From: Natrinema sp031626495 | GTDB taxonomy: Archaea; Halobacteriota; Halobacteria; Halobacteriales; Natrialbaceae | Assembly (NCBI RefSeq): GCF_031626495.1 | Contig: NZ_JAMQOJ010000004.1 | Coordinates: 186,001 to 250,000 of the forward strand | Length of the DNA: 64,000 bases | Direction of reading: 5' to 3' | Part shown: positions 50,933 through 60,274 of the stretch, piece by piece | How the letters are laid out: each line of letters opens with the position of its first letter | How positions within the stretch are numbered: position 1 is the stretch's first letter | Program-made: the position numbers and the translations under genes | The notes under the pieces: model-generated | Told to the model about the DNA's origin: nothing | What the model saw: only the letters and a program-made list of their open reading frames with translations | Databases searched by the model: none

Positions 50933-51352
50933 TCAGAGCCAGAGGTCCAGTTCGGTAGTCTCGTCGTACTCGCGCTCGAGTGGCTCCTCGAAGGCGCGCA
51001 TGTGGACCTCGCCGGCCCAGACCGTCGCCTCGTTCAGGTGGCCGGCGACCGTCCCGCCGTCGGGCCCCGAGAGGACCGCGTGGGTGTGGGCGAACCGTTC
51101 GTCGTCCAACCGCGAGACGTTCCCCGTGCAGCTCGCGACCTCGAGCGGTTCGTCGAACTCGATCGGGTTGTACTCGCAGGCGTCCTGATCGTAAAACCAG
51201 AGTTCGGCGTCCTGGACCGCACCGAGGGCGGTAAACCAGGCGGCGTCGGCCTCGACCGCGTCCGCGAGCGACTCGATCTCGGCCCGCCAGTCGGCTCCCG
51301 TCTCGAGACTGGCGACGTACTCGCCGGCGGGTTCGACGGCTCGATAGTTCAT
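50933..51352 (-). CDS. PPC-domain (DUF296) DNA-binding-like protein
   Basis: A 139-residue protein beginning MNYRAVEPAGEYVASLETGA at ATG 51352. The DUF296/PPC pattern is visible: WFTALGAVQDAELWFYDQ, then strands and the central HTHAVLSGPDGGTVAGHLNE, with the conserved histidines, ending in AFEEPLEREYDETTELDLW. PPC domains form trimers and bind DNA or a small ligand in plants and microbes. It precedes polC by one base in the same operon, so a link to replication is suggested. The longer frame to 51532 has no homology. Confidence 0.87.
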   Translation of the reverse strand: MNYRAVEPAGEYVASLETGADWRAEIESLADAVEADAAWFTALGAVQDAELWFYDQDACEYNPIEFDEPLEVASCTGNVSRLDDERFAHTHAVLSGPDGGTVAGHLNEATVWAGEVHMRAFEEPLEREYDETTELDLWL

Positions 51353-51617
51353 ACGACATACCAGTGTCTGCCGGTAGAAAAAGTTCTGCGTTCGGTCGGT
51401 GACGGTCGACCACCGATGACAGTATGCACGATAGTGTTGAGAGATGATCACAAACCGTCTCGGTCGGCAATCTTTGTTCAGTTTCGGTTGATTATCCGAT
51501 TTATACGCCAATATTGGGGGTATAGGTGACAATACGAAGCTGTTACTCGGGTATTATCGCCGTAAACGATACACATATCAAAAGTTATATAAGGGGGACC
51601 ATAGCATATGAGACAGT

Positions 51618-53204
51618 ATGTCACGCAACGTGGCAAATATTACCAGGCGGCGGCTGCTCGGTTCGGGAGCGGCTGTCTCCGCGTCAGTTATCGCAGGGTG
51701 CATCGGTGGCGACGGTGGGTCCGGAAACGGCGACCGCTTCCACTTCACGCAGGAGCAGTCGCGCGAAGAGAAGTTCGACCCCATCGTATCGAACGACGCC
51801 TACAGCTTTCAGGTAATCCAGCTCGTCTTCGACGGGCTCTACGAGTACGGTGAGAACCTCGAGCTACAGCCGAAACTCGCGACCGGCGAACCGACGGTCG
51901 AACGCGAGGGGACGCGATACATCTTCGAACTCGAGGAGGGCGCCACGTTCCACAACGGCGACGAGGTGACCGCGGAAGACGTCGCTCACTCGTTTACCGC
52001 GCCGGTCGAGGAAGAGACGGAGAACGCCTCGGAGTTCAACATGATCGAGAGCACCGAGGTCATCGACGACTACCAGCTGCAGGTCGACCTCGGGGACCAG
52101 CCGTACGGTCCGTTCGAACTCGCGACGATGGGCGTTACGGTGGTATCCAAGAGCGCCCGGACCGAGGACCGCGACGCGTACAACAAGAATCCGGTCGGCT
52201 CCGGTCCGTTCACGTTCGCCGAACTGCAGGAGAACGAGTACGTCGACCTGGAGCGCAACGACGACTACTGGGACGACCTCGAGCCCAACATCCCCAGCGT
52301 CCGCTTCGTCGCCCACGACGACAACGCGGGCCGGGTCTCGGACATCCGAGCGGGGAACACCGACGCCATCGCGGGGGTTCCGAACGACGACTGGAGCGTG
52401 CTCAAGAACGAGGAGGGTGTCCAACTCCACTCGTCCGAGAGCCCGACGTTCATGTACATGGCCTTCAACTGTAACGAGGGGCCGACGACCAACCCACAGG
52501 TACGGAAGGCCATCGCCCACTCGTTCTCGATGTCGGACTTCATCGAGTCCAACGCGGGGAACGTGACCTCCCCGATGTACAGTCCGATTCCGCCGGTCGT
52601 CAACGAGGTCTGGGAGTTCCCGGAGGACGAGTACAAGGAGATGCTCCCGTCGTACGATCCCGATCAGGCCCAGTCGCTGCTCGACGAGCACGCGCCCGAC
52701 GACTTCACGCCGACGATCATCACCCCGGAGGGGATCCGCGCGCAACTCGCTGAGCGGATCGCCACCCGATTGGACGAGATCGGCTACGGGGCCGACGTAC
52801 AGGTGCTCGACTTCGGGACGCTCGTCGAGAAGTACACCACCGGGAAGGCGAGCGACTACCAAATGTACCTGCTGGGATGGACCGGCGGCCCTGACCCCGA
52901 TTACTACCTCTACCCGCTCTTCCACGAGAGCGTGGCCGGGACGACCCAGGGCCACTACTACGGCGGGAGCGACGGCTTCCACCAGAACATCGCCGACGCC
53001 CGCAACTCGGCCGATCAAGAGGCGCGGTACGACCTCTACGAGCCCGTCATCCGAGAGATCGTCGACCAGTTACCCGTGTTGCCCGCGTTCACCCAGGACA
53101 ACACGATGGCCTCGCGCAACTACGTCTCCGGCCTCAAGGCCCACCCGGAGGTGACGAGAAACCCGACCCTCGTCGCGGAGTACACGAACGTGTCGATGGA
53201 GTGA
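51618..53204 (+). CDS. peptide/dipeptide ABC transporter substrate-binding lipoprotein
   Basis: A 528-residue family 5 extracellular binding protein. The N-terminus MSRNVANITRRRLLGSGAAV has twin arginines and a lipobox (SVIAGC), so it is Tat-exported and lipid-anchored. The binding domain shows the family segments TFHNGDEVTAEDVAHSFTAP, NPVGSGPFTFAELQENEYV, DYWDDLEPNIPSVRFV and QMYLLGWTGGPDPDYYLYPL. It supplies substrate to the downstream permeases. A TATA-like TTATATAAG lies about 30 nt upstream. Ligand specificity (peptides, nickel or others) cannot be read from sequence. Confidence 0.93.
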   Translation: MSRNVANITRRRLLGSGAAVSASVIAGCIGGDGGSGNGDRFHFTQEQSREEKFDPIVSNDAYSFQVIQLVFDGLYEYGENLELQPKLATGEPTVEREGTRYIFELEEGATFHNGDEVTAEDVAHSFTAPVEEETENASEFNMIESTEVIDDYQLQVDLGDQPYGPFELATMGVTVVSKSARTEDRDAYNKNPVGSGPFTFAELQENEYVDLERNDDYWDDLEPNIPSVRFVAHDDNAGRVSDIRAGNTDAIAGVPNDDWSVLKNEEGVQLHSSESPTFMYMAFNCNEGPTTNPQVRKAIAHSFSMSDFIESNAGNVTSPMYSPIPPVVNEVWEFPEDEYKEMLPSYDPDQAQSLLDEHAPDDFTPTIITPEGIRAQLAERIATRLDEIGYGADVQVLDFGTLVEKYTTGKASDYQMYLLGWTGGPDPDYYLYPLFHESVAGTTQGHYYGGSDGFHQNIADARNSADQEARYDLYEPVIREIVDQLPVLPAFTQDNTMASRNYVSGLKAHPEVTRNPTLVAEYTNVSME

Positions 53205-53354
53205 GGCGGAGCCGCTCGAGCGACCGCGACCGACCGACCGCTCATGCTCCCCGCGCGCGGTCGGCGGGATCGATCGAACGGATCCCCGCCGACTCGCCCG
53301 CGGCGGCGTGAATCGAGACGAACGCGACGAGATACCAGACCGATTCGCGGATCA

Positions 53355-54383
53355 ATGAAACTGCTCAAATACGCTATATACAGACTCTTGCAGGCGATTC
53401 CGGTCCTGATCGGGATCTCCGTGATCACGTTCCTGCTCGCGAACCTGGGACCGGGCGATCCGGTCAGTCTAATGCTTCAGGGGCAGGAACACAGCGAGGA
53501 ACTGGTCAGAGCGATCGAACAGAAGTACGGGCTGGATAAACCGCTACACGAACGCTACCTGACGTACATGGCCGGCCTGCTCCGGGGCGATCTCGGGCAG
53601 AGCATCTACTACCAGCGGCCGGTGGCGAGTCTGATGCTGGATCGGCTCGGACCGACGCTCCTGCTGGTCCTGTCGGCGTACGCGTTCGCCCTCGTGACGG
53701 CGATTCCCCTCGGCATCGTCGCCGCCGACCGGCGCAACGAGCCGACGGATCACGCCTCGCGCATCGCCGCGCTCGTCGGCGTCAGCACCCCCTCGTTCTG
53801 GATCGGGATCGTCCTGATCCTGATCTTCGCCGTGTGGGCGCCGTGGCCGCTGCGGACGATACCGGGCCTTCCGCTCCCCTCGAGCGGACTGGTCTACCCG
53901 TGGCGTCCGCCGAGCGCCTACCGGGGGATCGACGGCCACCTCGAGCTGTACTACCAGACGCTGCGACACCTCTTGCTGCCGATGATCGCGCTGGGGACGC
54001 TACAGATGGCGACGATCATGCGCGTCGAGCGCACGCAAATGATCGAGTCGCTGCAGGGCGAGTACGTCAAGCTGGCGCGGGCCTACGGCGTGCCCGAGCG
54101 GAAGATCCTGCGGAAGCACGCCTTCCAGGTGGCCCAGCTGCCGATCATCACCATCGTCGGCCTCAACCTGTCGACGGCGCTGGGCGGGGCGGTCCTGGTC
54201 GAGACGGTGTTCAACATCAACGGAATGGGACAGTTGTTCATCGGGGCGATCCAGCAGAACGACTACCAGCTCGTGATGGGCGTCACGATGATGCTCGGCG
54301 TCCTGTTCGTGGTCGGCGTCATCATCACCGACATCTCGTACGCGTACGTCGACCCGCGAGTCACCTACGGAGAGCAAGAATAA
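53355..54383 (+). CDS. ABC transporter permease (DppB type)
   Basis: A 342-residue inner membrane component. ATG 53355 (MKLLKYAIYRLLQAIPVLIG) gives the normal DppB/OppB start. Visible motifs are the N-terminal helix, the GPGDPVSLML periplasmic loop, LGQSIYYQRPVASLMLDRLG, and the EAA-like cytoplasmic loop YVKLARAYGVPERKILRKHAF followed by further helices. About six helices in all. It forms the channel with the second permease two bases downstream. Confidence 0.93.
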   Translation: MKLLKYAIYRLLQAIPVLIGISVITFLLANLGPGDPVSLMLQGQEHSEELVRAIEQKYGLDKPLHERYLTYMAGLLRGDLGQSIYYQRPVASLMLDRLGPTLLLVLSAYAFALVTAIPLGIVAADRRNEPTDHASRIAALVGVSTPSFWIGIVLILIFAVWAPWPLRTIPGLPLPSSGLVYPWRPPSAYRGIDGHLELYYQTLRHLLLPMIALGTLQMATIMRVERTQMIESLQGEYVKLARAYGVPERKILRKHAFQVAQLPIITIVGLNLSTALGGAVLVETVFNINGMGQLFIGAIQQNDYQLVMGVTMMLGVLFVVGVIITDISYAYVDPRVTYGEQE

Positions 54384-54385
54384 CG

Positions 54386-55426
54386 ATGGCAATCGGCGAC
54401 TCACACTACGACGGCGATCGAGACTCGACGGCCGGAGAGGCGGCCGGAGACGAAGTCGAGGCGCGCGTCGGCTGGCAGCACACCTTGGCGCAGATCAAAC
54501 GCGACACGACGGCTCGATGGGGGCTGTACATCGTCGCGACCGTCCTGTTCGTCGCGGTCTACGCGTTCGTGGACAGCAATCTCTCGACGCTCACGCTCGG
54601 GCTGCTGTCGGACTTCACGTTCGCGAAGCTTATCCCGATCTTCGACCATCCAACGCGCATTCCGCCGCCGGGCGTGGGAACGCAGCACATGCCGCCGTAC
54701 TTCCCGCTGGCCGAGCAGTCGTGGAACCCGCTGCCGGCCGGTGGGACGCTCGACCACCCGCTCGGGACTGACCACACCGGCCGCGATTACTTCACCAGAA
54801 TCGTCTACGGGACGCAGGTATCGGTGTTCGTCGGGCTGATCTCGACGTTCATCGGGCTCTCCGGCGGGACGATCGTCGGGGCCGTCGCCGGCTACTACGG
54901 TGGCCGGGTCGACGATACCCTGATGCGACTCGTCGAGACGATCTACGCGATCCCGCCGCTGATCCTCATCATCGTCTTCACCGTCTTCGTCGGCGGGGCG
55001 AACATCTGGTACGCGGTGCTCGGCGTCGGAATCGCGTTCGTACCGGTCTTCGCTCGCATCATCCGCAGTCGGGTGCTGAGCATCCGCGAGATGGACTACA
55101 TCGAAGCGGCGCGGGCGGCCGGCGTGAAGGATCGGCACATCATCATGCGCCACGTCGTCCCGAACAGCTTCGCACCGGTGCTGGTGTACGCGACGCTCCA
55201 GATCGGCGTCACGATCCTCATCGTGGCTGGGCTCTCCTTCCTCGGCTACGGCGCACAGCCGCCGACCCCGGACTGGGGCCAGATGCTCCAGATCGCACAC
55301 GGCTACATGCACTCGAACATCTGGCTCTCGATCTGGCCGGGGCTGGCGATCATGATCACTATCATGGGCTTCAACCTGTTCGGCGACGGGCTGCAGGACG
55401 CCCTCGATCCGCGGATCGATGACTAA
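54386..55426 (+). CDS. ABC transporter permease (DppC type)
   Basis: A 346-residue permease starting MAIGDSHYDGDRDSTAGEAA. The hydrophilic N-terminus is followed by a membrane helix, a long extracytoplasmic loop (PPPGVGTQHMPPYFPLAEQS), HPLGTDHTGRDYFTRIVYGT as the family signature, several helices and the EAA loop YIEAARAAGVKDRHIIMRHV. Two bases separate it from dppB and two from the ATP-binding gene, so the cluster is one operon. Confidence 0.93.
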   Translation: MAIGDSHYDGDRDSTAGEAAGDEVEARVGWQHTLAQIKRDTTARWGLYIVATVLFVAVYAFVDSNLSTLTLGLLSDFTFAKLIPIFDHPTRIPPPGVGTQHMPPYFPLAEQSWNPLPAGGTLDHPLGTDHTGRDYFTRIVYGTQVSVFVGLISTFIGLSGGTIVGAVAGYYGGRVDDTLMRLVETIYAIPPLILIIVFTVFVGGANIWYAVLGVGIAFVPVFARIIRSRVLSIREMDYIEAARAAGVKDRHIIMRHVVPNSFAPVLVYATLQIGVTILIVAGLSFLGYGAQPPTPDWGQMLQIAHGYMHSNIWLSIWPGLAIMITIMGFNLFGDGLQDALDPRIDD

Positions 55427-55428
55427 CA

Positions 55429-56592
55429 ATGAGTTCTGAACCACTACTTCGCGTCGAGAACCTCAAAACGCAGTTCGATACGGAAGCCGGAACAGTACGC
55501 GCCGTCGACGGCATCTCCTTCGAGGTCCGCGAGGGCGAAATCGTCGGCCTCGTCGGCGAGAGCGGCGCCGGCAAGAGCGTCGCTTCGATGAGCTTGCTCC
55601 GACTCGTCGAGAACCCCGGCGAGATCGTCGCCGGCGAGATCACGTACAAGGGCGAGACGATCGTCGGCGTCGAGGAGGGGCCGGACGGCGAGCGTCGAGA
55701 GCGCGACGACATGCTCTCGAGCGAGGAGATCCGGACCCGAATCAGGGGCAACGAGATCGCGGTGATCTTCCAGGATCCGATGGAGTCGCTCAACCCCGTC
55801 TTCACGGTCGGGGGCCAGCTCCGGGAGTTCATCGAACTGAACCGCGGACTGCCGGAAGACGAAGCGAAAGCGGAAGCGATCGATATGCTCCGCGAGGTCG
55901 GCATCCCCGACCCCGAGCAGCGCTACGAGGAGTATCCCCACCAGTTCTCCGGGGGGATGCGCCAGCGCGTGCTCATCGCGATGGCGCTGGCCTGCGAGCC
56001 GAGCCTGATCATCGCCGACGAGCCGACGACGGCCCTGGACGTGACCGTCGAAGGACAGATCCTCGACCTCGTCGACGACCTCCAGGAGAAGTACGGAACG
56101 AGCTTCCTCTGGGTCACCCACGATCTGGGCGTCGTCGCCGAGATCTGCGACCGCGTGAACGTCATGTACCTCGGCGAAATCGTCGAGCAAGCGCCCGTCG
56201 AAGAACTGTTCTACGACACCCAACACCCGTACACCAACGCGCTCCTGAACTCGATTCCGCGGCCCGACCGGACCGTCGAGGATCTCGAGGCGATCGAGGG
56301 GGTGATGCCCGAGGCGATCGATCCGCCGTCGGGCTGTCGGTTCCACCCGCGCTGTCCCGACGCACGCGAGGTGTGCACGCGAGTCCACCCCGAGACGCGG
56401 GTCGTCGCGGACGCCGACGGCCAGCCCCACCGCGCGGCCTGCGTCAAACACGACGCGTTCGACGTCGACTACGACGGGAGTCCGTCGCTCGAGGGTTCGG
56501 CGGCCGGCGAAAACCAACGGAGCGTCGAGGCGGAATCGGAACTCGCTGCCAATCCAGTCGCCGACGACGGCGGAGGTGAGGGCAGTGAGTAG
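55429..56592 (+). CDS. ABC transporter ATP-binding protein (DppD type)
   Basis: A 387-residue ATPase that powers uptake. Walker A is GESGAGKS near residue 44, the Q loop is IFQDPMESLNP, the signature is FSGGMRQRVLIAMALA, and Walker B is LIIADEPTTALD. The C-terminal oligopeptide-transporter domain (CRFHPRCPDAREVC) has cysteines that bind an iron-sulfur cluster in some homologues. It pairs with the second ATPase whose start overlaps its end by 8 bases. Confidence 0.94.
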   Translation: MSSEPLLRVENLKTQFDTEAGTVRAVDGISFEVREGEIVGLVGESGAGKSVASMSLLRLVENPGEIVAGEITYKGETIVGVEEGPDGERRERDDMLSSEEIRTRIRGNEIAVIFQDPMESLNPVFTVGGQLREFIELNRGLPEDEAKAEAIDMLREVGIPDPEQRYEEYPHQFSGGMRQRVLIAMALACEPSLIIADEPTTALDVTVEGQILDLVDDLQEKYGTSFLWVTHDLGVVAEICDRVNVMYLGEIVEQAPVEELFYDTQHPYTNALLNSIPRPDRTVEDLEAIEGVMPEAIDPPSGCRFHPRCPDAREVCTRVHPETRVVADADGQPHRAACVKHDAFDVDYDGSPSLEGSAAGENQRSVEAESELAANPVADDGGGEGSE

Positions 56593-58168
56593 CGGGATCC
56601 GAATGGACGAGGAACGGAGCTACGACCGAGAGGGGCCGCTGCTGGAACTCGAGGGCGTCTCCAAGTACTTCGCCCAGGAGTCGGGACTGCTCGGGGGCCT
56701 CCAGATCGACCCCGGTCAGTTCCCGCCGATCAGCGTCGATCGCGGGCAGGTCGAAGCGGTCGAGGACGTCTCCCTCGAGATCCGGCCCGGCGAGACGCTG
56801 GGGCTCGTCGGCGAGTCGGGCTGTGGCAAGAGCACGCTCGGTCGGACGATCCTCCGCCTGCTCGAGCCCACGGAGGGGGACATCTACTTCAAGGGAGAGA
56901 ACCTGGCCGACCTCGGCGGCGAGGAGCTGCGGCAGACGCGCTCCGATATGCAGATGATCTTCCAGGACCCGCAGTCCTCGCTCGATCCGCGGATGAAGGT
57001 CGGACAGATCATCGAAGAACCGATGCGGGCCCACGACATGCCCGCCGCGAATCCGAACGTGACGACGACGGCGACGGTCGACGCCGAGGGGATCACCGCC
57101 CCGATCGAGGCAACGGTCGCGGACGACGCGGATATCGCGGTCGACGCGGACGACGACGGCGTCGTTCGCGTCCCGGTGTCGGTCTACCGCGACGGCGACG
57201 GCGTCGAAGCGATCGCCCCGAAACACCTCGCGGCGACCGCCACCGAGACCGACGACGGCACCGTCGCGGTCGACGTCGTCGTCTCGGCGTCCAAAGACGA
57301 ACTCCGGCGCGAGCGGGCGAAGACCCTCCTCGAGAAGGTGGGCCTCGACCCGCGCCACTACAACCGGTATCCCCACGCCTTCTCGGGCGGGCAGCGCCAG
57401 CGAATCAACCTCGCGCGGGCGCTGTCGGTCGACCCCGACTTCGTCGTCTGCGACGAGCCCGTCTCCGCGCTGGACGTCTCGATTCAGGCGCAGGTGCTGA
57501 ACACGATGGAGGAACTCCAGGCGGAGTTCGGCCTCACCTACCTCTTCATCGCCCACGACCTCTCGGTTATCCGTCACATCTCCGATCGGGTGGCGGTGAT
57601 GTATCTGGGCCACATCGTCGAACTGGCGGAGAAGGAAGCGCTGTTCGAGAACCCGCAACACCCCTATACGCGGGCCTTGCTCGAGTCGATTCCCGTTCCC
57701 GACCCGCGAGAGCGGGGGACCAGAGGCGTGCTCGAGGGCGAGGTGCCGAGCCCGGCCGATCCGCCCTCGGGGTGTCGGTTCCGGACGCGGTGTCCACGCC
57801 TGATCGCACCCGACGGGTACGACTGGGCCGACGGCGAGTGGGAGCGGACGCGGGCGTTCATGCGCGCGGTCAAGCGGCGGGCGTTCGAACCGATGTCGGC
57901 CGCGGAGACCGAAGCCGAGTTCTTCGACGGCGACCCGCCGCAGGGGGAAGTTGGATCGATCGTCGCCGAGGCAATCGACCTCGTCGCGACCGACCGGGAG
58001 ACCGACGACCGCGAGGAAGACGAAACGGTCCAGTGGGAGGCGGCGGCCGACCTACTGCTCGAGTCCTTTGCAGAGCGAAGCATCTGCGCGCGCGAGCGGC
58101 CGGCCTACGACCTCGAGTCGGCGGACGGAACGAGCGAGCGGTTCGCGGCGTGTCACTTGCACCGGTGA
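56585..58168 (+). CDS. ABC transporter ATP-binding protein (DppF type) with an insertion and tail
   Basis: A 527-residue ATPase from GTG 56585 (ATG 56603 also possible), far longer than the usual 320-340. Walker A is GESGCGKS, the Q loop is MIFQDPQSSLDPRMK, the signature FSGGQRQRINLARAL and Walker B VVCDEPVSALD. Between Q loop and signature an extra segment of about 80 residues (HDMPAANPNVTTTATVDAEG onwards) adds a beta-rich, valine/aspartate-rich domain. The C-terminus is extended by about 130 residues past the CRFRTRCPRL motif. Both ends suggest a haloarchaeal variant or domain gain. Confidence 0.9.
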   Translation: MSSGIRMDEERSYDREGPLLELEGVSKYFAQESGLLGGLQIDPGQFPPISVDRGQVEAVEDVSLEIRPGETLGLVGESGCGKSTLGRTILRLLEPTEGDIYFKGENLADLGGEELRQTRSDMQMIFQDPQSSLDPRMKVGQIIEEPMRAHDMPAANPNVTTTATVDAEGITAPIEATVADDADIAVDADDDGVVRVPVSVYRDGDGVEAIAPKHLAATATETDDGTVAVDVVVSASKDELRRERAKTLLEKVGLDPRHYNRYPHAFSGGQRQRINLARALSVDPDFVVCDEPVSALDVSIQAQVLNTMEELQAEFGLTYLFIAHDLSVIRHISDRVAVMYLGHIVELAEKEALFENPQHPYTRALLESIPVPDPRERGTRGVLEGEVPSPADPPSGCRFRTRCPRLIAPDGYDWADGEWERTRAFMRAVKRRAFEPMSAAETEAEFFDGDPPQGEVGSIVAEAIDLVATDRETDDREEDETVQWEAAADLLLESFAERSICARERPAYDLESADGTSERFAACHLHR

Positions 58169-58385
58169 GCGAACGGAGCGGTATCGCTGCCGTATCCGAT
58201 TTTTATCATTTGTGGATCGGTCTCGAGACTCGAAAATCGGCGGTGAGGGAACGCCCGAAACACGACGGTATGCGACCTGATACCGTCGTCCGTTCGACGA
58301 CGAGCGAATCGCTCGCCGACGTCGAACCTACACGATCGTTCCTCTCAAAAACACTTATACAACCGCCGTGCTTCTTTACTCTTGT

Positions 58386-58544
58386 ATGAGTAAACTACTC
58401 GCAACCGTCACGGCAGGCACGCAGCGAATCGCAAAGACCCGACGAACGATCGCCCACTCCCCCGCTTTCGGCGACGACCGGCCGACCAACGAGGACGGGC
58501 GACCCGCGACGCGCATTCCACCGGGCGGCTTCCTCACCGGGTGA
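58386..58544 (+). CDS. 52-residue hypothetical protein
   Basis: ATG 58386 opens a frame MSKLLATVTAGTQRIAKTRR ending PATRIPPGGFLTG. It is basic at the N-terminus, unusual for this acidic proteome, with no cysteines or membrane segment. A clear promoter, ACACTTATACAACC (about 58347-58360), stands about 30 nt before the ATG. I recognise no family; function unknown. It could be a small regulatory protein or a chance frame behind a promoter of an RNA. Confidence 0.5.
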   Translation: MSKLLATVTAGTQRIAKTRRTIAHSPAFGDDRPTNEDGRPATRIPPGGFLTG

Positions 58545-58608
58545 GGACTCGAGTCGATGACAGACCCTCGCGGCTGCGGTCCCCGCTTTTCACTCGATCC
58601 AGTTCCAC

Positions 58609-59115
58609 TCAGTCGAACACCGACGACGGCCCCTTGAGATATATGTCCTGTTCGGTCACCCGCTGGTAAACGTCGTAGAGCGTCTCCACCGCCGCCTCGT
58701 CCGGTTCGAATCGGATGTGGGGTGCGGCGTGGTAGCCACGACAACTGATCAGGAAAAAGTACAGCGTCCGATGGTGGTCGGGCGTCGCGTCGACGACGCC
58801 CAGCGAACGCCCGCCGAGATCGTCCGAGAAGTCGTTGAGCATCGCCGCGATGTCGTCGTGAAGTTGTTCGTCCGGCCGATATCGAGGGAGCCCGAACGTC
58901 CGCCGCATGTACGCCGTCGCCGTCTCGAGGAACGGATTCGAATCCAGTCCCGTCGGATCGACGGCCCGAAACGTCTCGTAGAGATCGAGGATCGACGAGA
59001 GTTCCCCGCGCGTGACCGCGACGGGCATCACGGGGTCGCCTTTCGGCAGCGAATAGTCGGGAAACGCGTGCGAACCGGGGTCGGGCAGCCGGGCGAACAC
59101 CTGCTCGAGTGACAT
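58609..59115 (-). CDS. hypothetical haloarchaeal protein
   Basis: A 168-residue acidic protein starting MSLEQVFARLPDPGSHAFPD at ATG 59115, with helical segments (LSSILDLYETFRAVDPTGLD and DEQLHDDIAAMLNDFSDDLG) and a beta part ending in KGPSSVFD. I do not recognise a family. Its regular codon use and lack of internal stops support it as a real gene. It lies 54 bp downstream of the HxlR regulator on the same strand, so it may be co-transcribed with it and relate to its function. Confidence 0.6.
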   Translation of the reverse strand: MSLEQVFARLPDPGSHAFPDYSLPKGDPVMPVAVTRGELSSILDLYETFRAVDPTGLDSNPFLETATAYMRRTFGLPRYRPDEQLHDDIAAMLNDFSDDLGGRSLGVVDATPDHHRTLYFFLISCRGYHAAPHIRFEPDEAAVETLYDVYQRVTEQDIYLKGPSSVFD

Positions 59116-59169
59116 GTGATAGCTTATGCCACGAGATCCCAAACTGTTACCGGTGGCGTCGGCTCGCGG

Positions 59170-59526
59170 CTACGCCTCCCGGTCCGCGGCCCACTCGAGC
59201 AGCGGCTGGAGTCTCCGGCAGAGTTCGTCGCCGTCGTCGGTGAGGTCGTACTCGACGCGCGGCGGGATCTCCGCGTACCGCTCCCGGTCGAGGTAGCCGG
59301 CGTCGACGAGGTCGTCGAGCCGGCTCGAGAGCGTCGAACTGCTCACGTCGTCGAAAGCGTCCTCGATCTCGCCGTAGCGCGCGGGACCGATCGCACCGAC
59401 GACGCAGATCAGTTGCATCGCGTACCGGCGACTGAGCAGTTCCATCAGTCCGTCGAGTCGGCAGTAGCAGTCGATCTTACAGGGCGAATCGGTCGGCTCG
59501 AGTCGGTCCTCCGCGGGCTCTGGCAT
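59170..59526 (-). CDS. HxlR-family winged-helix regulator
   Basis: A 118-residue winged-helix protein (MPEPAEDRLEPTDSPCKIDC). The HxlR pattern is LMELLSRRYAMQLICVVGAIG, then RYGEIEDAFDDVSSSTLSSRL as recognition region, then the wing PPRVEYDLTDDGDELCRRLQ. Three cysteines (CKIDCYC) before the helix-turn-helix could sense metal or oxidants, as in thiol-based HxlR proteins; with a MerB-like gene divergently placed, metal sensing is plausible. The shared intergenic region (59527-59602) contains CGAAGGTAC and GTACTTCG, an imperfect inverted repeat that may be its operator. Confidence 0.85.
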   Translation of the reverse strand: MPEPAEDRLEPTDSPCKIDCYCRLDGLMELLSRRYAMQLICVVGAIGPARYGEIEDAFDDVSSSTLSSRLDDLVDAGYLDRERYAEIPPRVEYDLTDDGDELCRRLQPLLEWAADREA

Positions 59527-59602
59527 GGCTTTCGATCACCGAAGGTACTCCGTTACTTCTGACTCGACAGTACAAGTACTTCGCGAATCGAAGTGAAGGT
59601 GT

Positions 59603-60256
59603 ATGAGCGAGCAAACCTGCGATTGCTGTGGCACAGTCGAAGACCGACCTGCGGACGTGGCGGGCGAAGTGGAGCCGTCGACCGATCGCTGGCTCGGTGA
59701 CGCAGCCGCGATGGAAACACCCCTCCCTGACGACGTTCGGACGGCGATGGAGGGGTTCTTCGGCGACGCGTCGATCGAGACGCTCGAGGACTGGGTCGCC
59801 GAGCTTCGGGAGCGAACTGGCGGCGGCTCGATCGACGCCGAAGACCTCTGTCACGCCGACGGAGAGACGGCCCACTGGGGCGAACTGGACGGAACTCGGC
59901 ACCACTTCCGATGTTTCTACGACGCCGTGGTGCTGGCCGAACTGGCGTCGGAGCCGATCGAGATCCACACTGAGAGTCCGAGCGGGGACGTCATCGAGGC
60001 GCGAGCGACGGGGGACGGCGAACTGACCGCGACGCCGTCGACGGCGGCCGTCTCGTTCGGGGTCGTGACCGACGACGCGGCACTGCCAGCGGCTGAGGCG
60101 ACGCTCGAGGACGCCTACGGCGCGATCTGTCCAGCGGTCCGGGCGTTTCCGACGCGGGACGCTCACGAAGGATGGGCAGCAGAAGCGAACGCGGCGACCG
60201 TCGGTATGCCGTTATCGATCGCGACGGGGGTCGCGATCGGACTCGTCGGCGAATAA
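59603..60256 (+). CDS. organomercurial-lyase-like (MerB family) protein
   Basis: A 217-residue protein (MSEQTCDCCGTVEDRPADVA). It aligns in pattern with MerB: HHFRCFYDAVVLAELASEP contains the catalytic Cys and Asp (C-x-x-D), and GAICPAVRAFPTRDAHEGW holds the second cysteine, matching Cys96, Asp99 and Cys159 of MerB. These residues cleave the carbon-mercury bond. The N-terminal CDCC cluster is extra and may bind metal. No merA reductase is nearby, so a true role in organomercury detoxification is probable but not proven. It is divergent from the HxlR regulator. Confidence 0.8.
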   Translation: MSEQTCDCCGTVEDRPADVAGEVEPSTDRWLGDAAAMETPLPDDVRTAMEGFFGDASIETLEDWVAELRERTGGGSIDAEDLCHADGETAHWGELDGTRHHFRCFYDAVVLAELASEPIEIHTESPSGDVIEARATGDGELTATPSTAAVSFGVVTDDAALPAAEATLEDAYGAICPAVRAFPTRDAHEGWAAEANAATVGMPLSIATGVAIGLVGE

Positions 60257-60274
60257 TCCCGTTCCCTCCCCCAG

